Positions 23,764 through 31,232 are shown, counted from the first letter of the stretch. The stretch: DNA of 64,000 nucleotides from RGIG7332 sp045580305 (GCA_045580305.1 JAZNNQ010000054.1:52489-116488), one strand, 5' to 3'. Notes: generated by a model from the letters alone, not told the origin. Made by a program: numbers and translations.

Positions 23764-25098
23764 TTAGTACTTAATTAAATAGCTGTCAACTTCCCAATCG
23801 TGGACACAAGTGGTGTAATCGATCCACTCAAGCTCTTTTGCCTTGATGTATTTTTCGCAAATATGCTCGCCTAATGTGTCGCAAACGAGGGTATCTTTTC
23901 GCATATCAGCAATTGCCTCGGATAAATTGCGGGGCAGGGACTGAATATTATTCTCCTCGCGCTCTTTTCTTGACATATCGTAGATATTGCAATCAACGGG
24001 CGCAGGGGGAGTAAGCTTTCTCTTAATACCGTCAAGACCTGCAGCTAAAGCTACCGCAACCGCAAGGTAGGGGTTAGCGGAAGGATCCGGGTTACGAAGC
24101 TCAATTCGTGTTCCGGCACCACGGGATGAGGGAATACGGATAAGCGGGCTTCTGTTGTGAGCGCTCCAAGCCACATAAATGGGCGCTTCATAGCCGGGCA
24201 CTAAGCGCTTGTAAGAGTTTACAAGAGGATTGGTGATTGCCGCGATACCCTTACTGTGTTCAAGCACACCTGCAATAAAATGATATGCATCCTGAGAAAG
24301 ACCAAGCTCGTCATTTTCATCGTAGAAAGCATTTTTGCCGTTTTTGGTAAGGGACATATTGATATGCATACCGCTGCCTGCAATGCCGTAAATGGGCTTT
24401 GGCATAAAGGTCGCATGTAAATTATGCTGCTGAGCGATGCTCTTTACCGCAAGCTTGAAGGTCATAATATTATCAGCGGTGGAAAGCGCCGCGCCGTACT
24501 TAAAGTCGATTTCGTGCTGGCTGTCGGCACACTCGTGATGTGAAGCCTCAATCTCAAAGCCCATCTGCTCGAGCGCCTTACACATATCGCGGCGGACACA
24601 TTCGCCGAGGTCAACCGGACCTAAGTCGAAGTATCCCGCTTTGTCGTAAAGAATATTCGAGGGCTTGCCGTTCTCGTCGGTCTTAAAGAGGAAGAACTCG
24701 GCTTCCGGACCGATGTTAAAGCCATCGAAGCCCATATCATAAGCTTCTTTCAACACTTTTTTAAGCACATAGCGGGGATCGCCGTCAAAGGGTGTGCCGT
24801 CGGGACGGTAAACATCACAGATAAGACGGGCAACACGCTCCTCACCCTCTATCCAGGGGAAGACAGCGAAGGAATTAAGGTCGGGATAAAGGTACATATC
24901 CGACTCCTCAATTCGCACGAAGCCCTCAATGGATGAGCCGTCAAACATACACTGGTTATTAAGCGCACGCTCTAACTGCTTCTCGGTAATAGAAATATTT
25001 TTAAGAGTTCCGAAAATGTCGGTAAATTGCAGACGGATAAATTTCACATTCTGCTCTTTTACAATTCTTATAATGTCCTCTTTTGTGTAATTATTCAT
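23764..25098 (-). CDS. glnA: Glutamine synthetase type I
   Basis: 444 aa, the length of the Gram-positive GSI-alpha group lacking the adenylylation segment. It condenses glutamate and ammonia with ATP. Typical motifs are MFDGSSIEGF near residue 55, the metal-binding FFLFKT/GPEAE segment, GSGMHINMS, VPGYEAPIYVAWSAHNRSPLIRIP and RIELRNPDPSANPYLA. AAAGGG is eight bases before the ATG at 25098; a GTG three codons earlier overlaps the ribosome site and is less likely. Expected to be feedback-inhibited by glutamine. A promoter lies about 35 bp upstream. Confidence 0.96.
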   Translation of the reverse strand: MNNYTKEDIIRIVKEQNVKFIRLQFTDIFGTLKNISITEKQLERALNNQCMFDGSSIEGFVRIEESDMYLYPDLNSFAVFPWIEGEERVARLICDVYRPDGTPFDGDPRYVLKKVLKEAYDMGFDGFNIGPEAEFFLFKTDENGKPSNILYDKAGYFDLGPVDLGECVRRDMCKALEQMGFEIEASHHECADSQHEIDFKYGAALSTADNIMTFKLAVKSIAQQHNLHATFMPKPIYGIAGSGMHINMSLTKNGKNAFYDENDELGLSQDAYHFIAGVLEHSKGIAAITNPLVNSYKRLVPGYEAPIYVAWSAHNRSPLIRIPSSRGAGTRIELRNPDPSANPYLAVAVALAAGLDGIKRKLTPPAPVDCNIYDMSRKEREENNIQSLPRNLSEAIADMRKDTLVCDTLGEHICEKYIKAKELEWIDYTTCVHDWEVDSYLIKY

Positions 25099-25131
25099 TA
25101 AAGACACCCTTTACTTATACATATTCACCTT

Positions 25132-25160
25132 ATAATAACACAAAAAGCGTCGTGATACAA
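25132..25160 (-). promoter_or_regulatory. glnA promoter
   Basis: On the minus strand TTGTAT (25155-25160), 17-bp spacer, TATTAT (25132-25137). No clear GlnR palindrome is seen nearby. Confidence 0.6.
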
Positions 25161-25177
25161 GAAAATTATTAAAAAAC

Positions 25178-25206
25178 TTTACGGATGTGGGATTTTGGTG
25201 TATACT
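25178..25206 (+). promoter_or_regulatory. prmA promoter
   Basis: TTTACG (25178-25183), 17-bp spacer, TATACT (25201-25206), 25 bp before the prmA ATG; divergent from the glnA promoter. Confidence 0.65.
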
Positions 25207-25230
25207 AACTCAAAAGGAGCGTGTAAATTT

Positions 25231-26190
25231 ATGGAATGGATACAAGTGGCAATTACCACAACGCCCGAGGGGATTGATGCTCTTTGCGGAATTTTGATGG
25301 AGCTTGGAATAAACGGCTTTGAAATTGAGGATGAAGGCGACTTTCACCGCTTTTTAGAGGAAAATAAAAAATATTGGGACTATGTTGACGAGGAATTACT
25401 TGAACAGAAAAAGGGCGACACCAAGGTCAAGATATATGTAAGCAACAACGAAAGCGGCGCAAATCAGCTAAAGCTTGTACAGGAGCGGCTTGAGGAGCTT
25501 AAAGGAGACGAGTTTGGAAGTCTCAGTATAGAATTTACCAATATGAACGAAGAGGACTGGGCGGAAAACTGGAAGCAGTTTTTCCATCCGCTTAAAATCG
25601 GTGAGCGCGTGTTAATTCAGCCCGAGTGGGAGCCTGCGGAGGACACCGAGGGCAGGGTGGTATTTACCGTAAATCCGGGTATGATTTTCGGCACAGGATC
25701 TCACCACACCACGCAGCTCTGCATTGAACAACTTGAGGAAAAGGTAAAAGACGGTATGCGAGTACTGGACCTGGGCTGCGGCAGCGGTATTTTATCAATT
25801 ATTGCGCTGCTTCTCGGCGCATCTTACGCCGAGGCTGTGGACATTGACCCAAATGCAGAAAAAATCGCATACGAAAATGCCGAGCGCAACGGTGTCACAA
25901 AGGACAACTATGTTGTACACGCGGGCAATATTTTAACCGATGACGCGCTTTGCGCCCGCTTTGAGAGCGAAAAATACGATATGGTGCTTGCCAATATTGT
26001 GGCAGATGTAATTATACCGCTGGCGGATATTGCACCCTGTTTTATGAAGAAGGACAGTATTTTCATTACCTCGGGTATTATTATGAGCCGAATTGATGAG
26101 GTAAAGACGGCACTTTTAAAGAATTTTGAGATTGTAAGCGTCCACGAGAAGAAGGACTGGGCGGCAATAGTTTGTAAGCCCAAGTTTTAA
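25231..26190 (+). CDS. prmA: Ribosomal protein L11 methyltransferase
   Basis: 319 aa from the chosen ATG. It trimethylates ribosomal protein L11 using SAM. The N-terminal substrate-recognition domain (MEWIQVAITTTPEGIDALCG) carries a clostridial-type insertion. The methyltransferase core has NPGMIFGTGSHHTTQLC followed by motif I VLDLGCGSGILSI and VDIDPNAEKIAYENAERN, then the NPPF-type motif as LANIVADVI. An ORF extension upstream to 25195 is possible, but AAGGAG lies 11 bases before 25231. Not in an obvious operon with dnaJ as in some genomes; rsmE follows 106 bp later. Confidence 0.93.
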   Translation: MEWIQVAITTTPEGIDALCGILMELGINGFEIEDEGDFHRFLEENKKYWDYVDEELLEQKKGDTKVKIYVSNNESGANQLKLVQERLEELKGDEFGSLSIEFTNMNEEDWAENWKQFFHPLKIGERVLIQPEWEPAEDTEGRVVFTVNPGMIFGTGSHHTTQLCIEQLEEKVKDGMRVLDLGCGSGILSIIALLLGASYAEAVDIDPNAEKIAYENAERNGVTKDNYVVHAGNILTDDALCARFESEKYDMVLANIVADVIIPLADIAPCFMKKDSIFITSGIIMSRIDEVKTALLKNFEIVSVHEKKDWAAIVCKPKF

Positions 26191-26230
26191 AATAAAGAGC
26201 AAAAAATTTGCGCATAATATCGTATAGTAC

Positions 26231-26259
26231 TGGACAAACGGAAGAAAGTTTGGTAAAAT
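26231..26259 (+). promoter_or_regulatory. Promoter for rsmE
   Basis: TGGACA (26231-26236), 17-bp spacer, TAAAAT (26254-26259), about 40 bp before the TTG start. Confidence 0.6.
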
Positions 26260-26296
26260 ATGTTATGATTTTAGAACAGTGGAATGGTGATTTGTT

Positions 26297-27031
26297 TTGC
26301 CGAAGTTTTTTGTAGAGCGTGAAAATATCGGCGAGGAGCGGGCGTATATACGCGGCGCCGATGCAAATCATATTGCGAGGGTGCTTCGTGCCCGTGTTGG
26401 TGAGCAGATTACAGTCTGTGACGGTGCGGGATGTGATTATTCCTGCAGGATCGAAAGTATTCTGCCCGACGAAGTGAGCCTTACCATTGTGGAAAAGATG
26501 CCCTGCACAGCTGAGCCGGATGTTCAGATAACCCTTTTTATGGCGCTTCCCAAAAGCGATAAGATGGATTATGTGGTGCAAAAGGCGGTGGAGCTCGGCG
26601 TCTATAGGATAGTTCCTTTTTCAGCATCCAGATGTGTGGTAAAATTAGACGGTGTTGCAGGTAAAAAGAAGGCTGAGCGATGGCAAAAAATCGCCCACGC
26701 CGCTGCAAAGCAGTCCGGACGGGGAATTGTTCCCGAGGTGAGCGCGCCGATTACTTTTGATGCGCTTATGGAAAAGGCGGGCGAATTTGACCTTCCTCTT
26801 CTTTGTTATGAGTGTGAGGAGGAAAATTCCCTTAAGAAAATCCTTTCAAAAAACAAGTTTAAAAGTGCTTGTGTCGTGGTTGGGCCTGAGGGAGGCTTTG
26901 ACCGTGTTGAGGTAGAGCAGGCGATAGAGCACGGCTTTAAGTCGGTTTCATTGGGTAAAAGAATTTTAAGATGTGAGACCGCACCCGGCTGTGTGATATG
27001 TGCAATTCTGTATCATACCGATAATATGTAA
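26297..27031 (+). CDS. rsmE: 16S rRNA (uracil1498-N3)-methyltransferase RsmE
   Basis: 244 aa SPOUT-class methyltransferase. The N-terminal PUA-like region is MPKFFVERENIG to IRGADANHIARVLR. The knot shows DKMDYVVQKAVELGVYRIVPF, VVGPEGGFDRVEVEQA and LGKRILRCETA, the usual RsmE signature. TTG start with a GGAATGG-type site; no ATG lies near the conserved N-terminus. prmA-rsmE adjacency is common, so ribosomal-modification genes are grouped here. A membrane-protein gene follows 18 bp downstream and may share the transcript. Confidence 0.94.
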   Translation: MPKFFVERENIGEERAYIRGADANHIARVLRARVGEQITVCDGAGCDYSCRIESILPDEVSLTIVEKMPCTAEPDVQITLFMALPKSDKMDYVVQKAVELGVYRIVPFSASRCVVKLDGVAGKKKAERWQKIAHAAAKQSGRGIVPEVSAPITFDALMEKAGEFDLPLLCYECEEENSLKKILSKNKFKSACVVVGPEGGFDRVEVEQAIEHGFKSVSLGKRILRCETAPGCVICAILYHTDNM

Positions 27032-27049
27032 AAGTAGGAGTGAGTATTC

Positions 27050-27838
27050 GTGAGTAACGAAAAGAAAAAGACATCGCAGGAAGTAGCACAGCAGGATTAT
27101 GTGACAAATAAACTGCTATCCGCGTTTACCGTTGCATTTATTATGATTATCGGTGTTATGTACTTCAGCCGTATGATGCATAGAATTGACACCTATGTTT
27201 CCGCAATTACCGGAATAAAGGCGCTGGCAATAATTCTTCTTGCCTTGACACTTATCTTCTCGGTTATTGCTGTTATCCAGAAGACAAAGAAGACAGAACA
27301 GAAGTACAAACTGATTACACCAAAGCATCTTGCAGTTGTGCTTGGCTTTGCAACCGCTTGTTTCGGCGCTTTGGCTCTTGCGTTTTCCGAGAATACCGTA
27401 AGCCTTCTTTATGTGGTTATCCCTACAGTTACCGTGCTGTTTATCGTATACCATGTATATCCCGGTGATTTCTTTGCAATCTCCACCATTTCTGCATTCG
27501 GTGCGATCGGTATTTGGCTGGTCGGCTCCGCACTCAGCGGCGGTATGGGCGCATCCAAACTCTGGCTTATTTTAGGCGTTGTACTTGCGGCGCTCGCAGT
27601 TCTTATTGTTGCGGTAATTGTTATTCAGGCAAACGGCGGTAAGTTGTGCCGCAAAAGCAAATGCAAGATATTTGCTGAGGATGCCAAATACTTCTTGTTA
27701 TATATAACCATCGCGCTTATTTTAGCCCTGCTGATCGCAACCTGGTTTATGGTGGGCGCGGCAACATATTATTTCTTATTTGTAATCCTCGCATATTTCG
27801 TTGTAGTTGGCATCTATTACACGCTGAAGATGCTGTAG
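27050..27838 (+). CDS. Membrane protein of unknown function
   Basis: 262 aa, GTG start with TAGGAG. The N-terminus is hydrophilic (MSNEKKKTSQEVAQQDYVTNK). About seven hydrophobic segments follow, with a short basic, cysteine-containing loop (GGKLCRKSKCKIF) near residue 205. No transporter or enzyme signature is visible. Close spacing to rsmE suggests co-transcription only. I do not recognise the family. Confidence 0.75.
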   Translation: MSNEKKKTSQEVAQQDYVTNKLLSAFTVAFIMIIGVMYFSRMMHRIDTYVSAITGIKALAIILLALTLIFSVIAVIQKTKKTEQKYKLITPKHLAVVLGFATACFGALALAFSENTVSLLYVVIPTVTVLFIVYHVYPGDFFAISTISAFGAIGIWLVGSALSGGMGASKLWLILGVVLAALAVLIVAVIVIQANGGKLCRKSKCKIFAEDAKYFLLYITIALILALLIATWFMVGAATYYFLFVILAYFVVVGIYYTLKML

Positions 27839-27856
27839 AAATATTTTAAAATGTCC

Positions 27857-27885
27857 TTGACTATTGGATAAGTTTTATGTATAAT
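27857..27885 (+). promoter_or_regulatory. tRNA-Ser promoter
   Basis: TTGACT (27857-27862), 17-bp spacer, TATAAT (27880-27885), about 70 bp before the tRNA. Confidence 0.85.
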
Positions 27886-27890
27886 GTTTA

Positions 27891-27930
27891 GTGCTGGTCG
27901 GAAAACGGGCAATGTTTTCCGACCGGGCAC
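27891..27930 (+). other. Large hairpin in the tRNA-Ser 5' leader
   Basis: GTGC-GGTCGGAAAAC pairs with GTTTTCCGACC-GCAC around a 7-nt loop, with a small internal bulge. It falls between the promoter and the tRNA 5' end and has no T-tract, so it is not a normal terminator. It could be a processing signal. Structure seen; role unknown. Confidence 0.6.
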
Positions 27931-27956
27931 TGAAAATTTAATGATATTTTCGACAT

Positions 27957-28047
27957 GGAGAAGTACTCAAGAGGTCGAAGAGGCGCCCCTGCTAAGGGTG
28001 TAGGTCGTTAACGCGGCGCGGGAGTTCAAATCTCCCCTTCTCCGCCA
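27957..28047 (+). tRNA. tRNA-Ser (anticodon GCT), CCA encoded
   Basis: 91 nt with the long variable arm of a class II tRNA. Acceptor GGAGAAG/CTTCTCC, anticodon stem CGCCC/GGGTG with loop CTGCTAA (anticodon GCT), T-arm GGGAG/CTCCC around TTCAAAT, discriminator G and genomic CCA. Its last part, together with the following bases, is duplicated at 28232-28260. Confidence 0.96.
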
Positions 28048-28083
28048 TAAAAAAGAGAGCATCTTTTGATGCTCTCTTTTTTA
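28048..28083 (+). terminator. Terminator of tRNA-Ser
   Basis: AAGAGAGCATC and GATGCTCTCTT arms around TTTT, followed by a T-run. Confidence 0.88.
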
Positions 28084-28096
28084 TTTTGGAAAGGGA

Positions 28097-28111
28097 AGAG
28101 ATTTGAACTCT
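28097..28111 (-). repeat. Inverted T-arm copy 1
   Basis: AGAGTTCAAATCTCT on the minus strand keeps the tRNA-Ser T-loop TTCAAAT with a 4-bp stem. It faces the real tRNA across the terminator. No complete tRNA surrounds it. Confidence 0.6.
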
Positions 28112-28231
28112 AAGAGGGCAACGAGCGTCAAGAAAACGATTGATAATCGTTTTTAGCGAAGTTGGTGTGAGACGGGTACCGCACACAAAGTGTGTGGTCG
28201 TCGAGCAGGGGCAGATTGCGAAGCAATATGC
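28112..28231 (+). other. Hairpin-rich non-coding spacer downstream of tRNA-Ser
   Basis: About 120 bp lacking a credible ORF. Stems seen: AAAACGATT/AATCGTTTT; ACCGCACAC/GTGTGTGGT around AAA; ATTGC/GCAAT around GAA. Comparable in length and structure density to the spacer next to tRNA-Pro (15794-15914), though not alike in sequence. Confidence 0.45.
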
Positions 28232-28270
28232 ATCTCCCCTTCTCCGCCATAAAAAAGAGATTTGAACTGC
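28232..28270 (+). repeat. Copy of tRNA-Ser 3' end fused to an inverted T-arm
   Basis: 28232-28260 is an exact 29-nt copy of 28030-28058 (T-stem, acceptor strand, CCA and start of the terminator), 202 bp downstream. It then runs straight into AGATTTGAACT, a second inverted T-arm. This junction is what deletion between the two AAGAG copies flanking the first terminator would produce. Confidence 0.8.
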
Positions 28271-28342
28271 AAAAAAGGGAATTCCGGTTTTATTGCGAAT
28301 ACTTACAGACGAGAAAAATTTAATTAAAAGGAGCAATAAAAA

Positions 28343-29122
28343 ATGAATTTCGTCTTTCCAATAGAGTGTGCGGTCAGGGCGTGCTGTGAAAAATATGGTG
28401 ATGTCTGTTTTGTTTTGGAGGGAAACTCATTATATACATCCGTAATAAAAAATATGTCGCATGGGTCTGAATGCATTTCCATTTGTGACAGAATGATTTA
28501 TGGAAAAGTCAGTCGCAATGCATACTCATACAATTTTATCCGAAACAGAATTAAGGCCAATTTGTTTATGGATTTCAAAGAAGAATACAACGGCGCAAAT
28601 ATTGTAAATGATATCGTATCCCTTCAAAAATTAAAGGCTGCGAAGGGAAAAAAATACATTTTAATTCAATGGGGGACCCCAATAGACGATATTTGGAGGA
28701 TTTTTGTTCAGGGCCTTTTGGGGAAAAACAAAATGACAAATGAAATCGTGCTGTTGAAAATTTGTGATGATGGTTGTATTATAAAATCAGAGTTTGAGAG
28801 TTTAAACATTAGTGGCGCATATGATGCATTTAAAAATGTTGTTTGCAGGCGCAAGAAAACAACGCCGAATAATTACGGCATTTCCGAAGAAACAATGGAT
28901 TTTTTAATAGATATTAATTCAAAAGACAGCAAAATTCTTAAATACATACGCGAAAACATCATAGATGAGAATGATTTGGCCGCGTCATACCTTAAATTTT
29001 GTGCGGATGACAAAATAAATAAATTCGGGCTGTCGGAATTTGATTTTTATAAGCTTATGTACGACAAAATGATAAAAGACGGCGAGGAAAATCTTGCAAA
29101 AAAATTTGCAAAGACATATTGA
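28343..29122 (+). CDS. Protein of unknown function (islet gene 1)
   Basis: 259 aa with a perfect AAAAGGAG site. No signal peptide, membrane segment or familiar motif. The N-terminus (MNFVFPIECAVRACCEKYGD) and middle (KKYILIQWGTPIDDIWRIF) look like a soluble mixed alpha/beta protein; the C-terminal third is highly charged and helical. Codon use is visibly more A/T-rich than flanking housekeeping genes. It follows the duplicated tRNA-Ser end and overlaps the start region of the next gene, so it may have arrived by transfer with it. Function unknown. Confidence 0.7.
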   Translation: MNFVFPIECAVRACCEKYGDVCFVLEGNSLYTSVIKNMSHGSECISICDRMIYGKVSRNAYSYNFIRNRIKANLFMDFKEEYNGANIVNDIVSLQKLKAAKGKKYILIQWGTPIDDIWRIFVQGLLGKNKMTNEIVLLKICDDGCIIKSEFESLNISGAYDAFKNVVCRRKKTTPNNYGISEETMDFLIDINSKDSKILKYIRENIIDENDLAASYLKFCADDKINKFGLSEFDFYKLMYDKMIKDGEENLAKKFAKTY

Positions 29123-29142
29123 TGAACGAAAGGAGCTTTAAT

Positions 29143-29958
29143 ATGATAAGTGCCAAGGAATACACGATAAAAAGAAACGAATTGATGGATGAATATGAAA
29201 GAAAAGTGCGAGACTGGTTAAAGGAAAAAGGTGCGGGAGAAATCGCGGATAAAATCCCCTTTTACAGAGACGGAGTTACCTGTCCTGAGGTTTGGTTTAA
29301 GCCCGGAAATAATTTCAGACCGCTATTCATACTCAAAGAAGTGAGCATAGGAAAAGATGATATAGAGGGCTTGAATGAATATTTGGAGGAATGGGACGAT
29401 AAAAGGACCTTCGATTTTACGGAATATCCTTTCGATGATGTAAAAATCGGGAAATTCACTACATGGCGAAAGATTGCCGCTCTGGCAAAGGGACTTGAGG
29501 ATATCCATAAGGGCTTGGGCATCCGCGAGTACGACATAAACGAGTTTGCATACCGCGAGGGCGGGGAAAAATACAGCGGGACGACCCCCGGGTACTTGGC
29601 CTACGGTGCGAGAACCGCCAATGAAGCATACAATGATATTATGAGTAAAATAGCGGTGCTGGAGATTAAAAAGGTCGGTGGCGGAACGATAGCCACAAAA
29701 GATTTATCCCTTGCCACGCGGTATTATTCTGAGCACATTACGCCATTTAGAGATTTAATCTGCAGAGAAATAGAATTAATAAAGCCCACAGTGGTAGTAG
29801 GTTGCTGCAGGGAGTTTTTTACCGGCAATCTGTTAAAAGAGGTAGAGGATCGAGTGAGTGATGTGCCGTGGATATACGGCTATCATCCGTCAATGACTTC
29901 GACAGAGAATTTCTACTATAAGACGGTAAGGGCATTTGCGGGATTAATGAAAAAATAG
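29143..29958 (+). CDS. Unknown protein, weakly like the uracil-DNA glycosylase fold (islet gene 2)
   Basis: 271 aa from the ATG with AAAGGAG seven bases upstream; an in-frame ATG at 29119 overlaps the previous stop but lacks a good site. Order of elements: FRPLFILKEVS strand near residue 55, a helix-rich middle, ITPFRDLICREIELIKPTVV then VGCC, and GYHPSMTST near the C-terminus. The pattern strand-ILKE, E..KPTVVVGC, HPS recalls UDG-superfamily proteins, but catalytic residues cannot be assigned and other alpha/beta folds are possible. Probably co-transcribed with 28343-29122. Confidence 0.6.
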   Translation: MISAKEYTIKRNELMDEYERKVRDWLKEKGAGEIADKIPFYRDGVTCPEVWFKPGNNFRPLFILKEVSIGKDDIEGLNEYLEEWDDKRTFDFTEYPFDDVKIGKFTTWRKIAALAKGLEDIHKGLGIREYDINEFAYREGGEKYSGTTPGYLAYGARTANEAYNDIMSKIAVLEIKKVGGGTIATKDLSLATRYYSEHITPFRDLICREIELIKPTVVVGCCREFFTGNLLKEVEDRVSDVPWIYGYHPSMTSTENFYYKTVRAFAGLMKK

Positions 29959-30036
29959 GTAACAAATGGAAAAAACTTGCAAATACTGCCGGCAATGCTA
30001 TATACTTATAATATATTATAAGTTGGAAGTGGTAAT

Positions 30037-30447
30037 ATGAATATAGTAGTTATCGACGGTCACGGCGGGCTTATCGGCGCGCAGATCGTAAAAGAAATAA
30101 AAGAACAAATAAAGGGTGCAAAAATTATCGCCATTGGAACAAATGCGGTCGCAACCGCCGCAATGCTGAAGGCGGGCGCAAATGATGCGGCGACCGGCGA
30201 AAATCCGGTAATTGTTGCAAGTCGTAAGGCAGATGTGATAATCGGCCCCATTGGCATTGTGATTGCGGACTCACTTATGGGTGAAATTACGCCTGAAATG
30301 GCGGTTGCCATAGGGCAGGCAGATGCTACGCGCATTTTAATTCCGATGAATAAGTGTGAAAACTTAGTGGCAGGCGTACCAAATGTCAACACCGGCGCGC
30401 TGATTGAAGATGTTATCGCCAAGCTGAAGAATATCATAACTCCTTGA
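30037..30447 (+). CDS. DUF3842 family protein
   Basis: 136 aa, starting MNIVVIDGHGGLIGAQIV, with the small-residue repeats (GTNAVATAAMLKAGANDAATGE, then GPIGIVIADSLMGEITPEM and NTGALIEDVI) that typify the clostridial DUF3842 family. The glycine-rich start resembles a nucleotide-binding strand-loop-helix, but the family's function is not known to me. The -35 of the next promoter overlaps its stop codon. GGAAGTGG precedes the ATG. Frequently found near ECF-transporter genes in Clostridia, as here (inference from the neighbour only). Confidence 0.8.
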   Translation: MNIVVIDGHGGLIGAQIVKEIKEQIKGAKIIAIGTNAVATAAMLKAGANDAATGENPVIVASRKADVIIGPIGIVIADSLMGEITPEMAVAIGQADATRILIPMNKCENLVAGVPNVNTGALIEDVIAKLKNIITP

Positions 30448-30472
30448 CATATTGATTATAAAGTGGTAAAAT
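30444..30472 (+). promoter_or_regulatory. Promoter for the ECF S-component leader
   Basis: TTGACA (30444-30449), 17-bp spacer, TAAAAT (30467-30472), overlapping the end of the DUF3842 gene. Confidence 0.85.
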
Positions 30473-30476
30473 TTAC

Positions 30477-30590
30477 ACGCTGTTCAGAAGAACGGCGTTA
30501 AGAAACAGAAGTTTCATTTTATTTTATAAAAACAGACTAACAGATGCTATGAAGGTGTCATTATCTCTGAAGAGGTACTGGCGCCTTTTT
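30477..30590 (+). promoter_or_regulatory. Leader with two AGAA-loop hairpins and a terminator upstream of an ECF S component
   Basis: Three structures in order: ACGCTGTTC/GAACGGCGT (30477-30498) and GAAAC/GTTTC (30502-30515), both closed by AGAA loops; then a terminator hairpin GGTGTC/GGCGCC with inner ATCTC/GAGGT (30554-30585) followed by TTTTT. The terminator lies 22 bp before the ribosome-site-to-ATG region of the gene it precedes, so it is probably an attenuator or riboswitch expression platform. Ligand unknown. Confidence 0.6.
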
Positions 30591-30611
30591 GTGTTTGAAA
30601 GGGGAAAATAT

Positions 30612-31130
30612 ATGAAAAAAACAAATAAAATGGTACTTTCAGCAATGTTTATCGCCATCGCGTATGTCCTGCCGTTTTTAACCGGTCAGATCCCTGAAAT
30701 CGGAAATATGCTTTGTCCGATGCATATTCCCGCGCTGCTTTGCGGCTTCATTTGCGGCAGTCCTTGGGGGCTTGCAGTGGGATTTATCTCCCCGCTCATT
30801 AGGTCTTTTACTTTAGGTGTGCCGCCACTTTTCCCAAAGGCAATATGTATGGCGGTGGAGCTCGCTGCTTACGGCGCGATAGCGGGCGCTCTTTATAAAA
30901 AACTCCCTAAAAACAATGCAAATATCTACATTTCACTTATTACCGCAATGATTGTGGGAAGAATTGTTTGGGGCGCTGTAATGCTCGCTTGTATAGGATT
31001 TGATGTTTCAAAATTCGGGCTCACGGTATTTTGGGCAGAAGCGTTTACAAAGGCTATCCCGGGAATTATCGTTCAGATAGTGCTCATACCGCTTATTGTC
31101 ATGGTAACGAATAAAAGGAAGATATCTTAG
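30612..31130 (+). CDS. ECF transporter S component
   Basis: 172 aa, six hydrophobic segments, Lys-rich start MKKTNKMVLSAMFIAIAY. The middle GNMLCPMHIPALLCGFICG, PWGLAVGFISPLIRS and AICMAVELAAYGAIAGALY are characteristic of the S (substrate-binding) family of energy-coupling-factor vitamin importers, closest in my reading to PanT/FolT-like members. The substrate is not determined. AAAGGGG precedes the ATG; an in-frame upstream ATG at 30549 falls inside the terminator hairpin and is rejected. EcfA/EcfT must be encoded elsewhere. Regulated through the leader terminator at 30554-30590. Confidence 0.85.
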   Translation: MKKTNKMVLSAMFIAIAYVLPFLTGQIPEIGNMLCPMHIPALLCGFICGSPWGLAVGFISPLIRSFTLGVPPLFPKAICMAVELAAYGAIAGALYKKLPKNNANIYISLITAMIVGRIVWGAVMLACIGFDVSKFGLTVFWAEAFTKAIPGIIVQIVLIPLIVMVTNKRKIS

Positions 31131-31144
31131 ATATCTTCCTTTTA
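31112..31144 (+). terminator. Hairpin overlapping the ECF gene stop
   Basis: TAAAAGGAAGATAT and ATATCTTCCTTTTA are perfect 14-bp arms around CTTAG; the stop codon lies in the loop and the second arm ends in TTTT. Serves as terminator. Confidence 0.75.
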
Positions 31145-31171
31145 ATTTATAAAAAATTCAATGTAATATGG

Positions 31172-31201
31172 TTGACGGGTAAGTGAATAAAGTAGTAAAA
31201 T
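31172..31201 (+). promoter_or_regulatory. Promoter for the SLH/S1 protease gene
   Basis: TTGACG (31172-31177), 18-bp spacer, TAAAAT (31196-31201), about 30 bp before the ATG. Confidence 0.7.
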
Positions 31202-31232
31202 TAGAATACAAAAAGACCTAAAGGAGGATATT

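Noticed and set aside
28030..28260. CRISPR array or integron-like repeats near tRNA-Ser
   Set aside because: Only two direct copies occur, they are tRNA-derived, and spacing and composition do not fit CRISPR or attC arrays; no cas genes are present.
27992..28336. Minus-strand ORF antisense to tRNA-Ser, ending in a RFELPRRVNDLHP-type peptide
   Set aside because: The C-terminal peptide is the translated antisense of the tRNA-Ser anticodon and T-arm region, a known spurious-ORF pattern; the rest covers hairpin-rich non-coding DNA.
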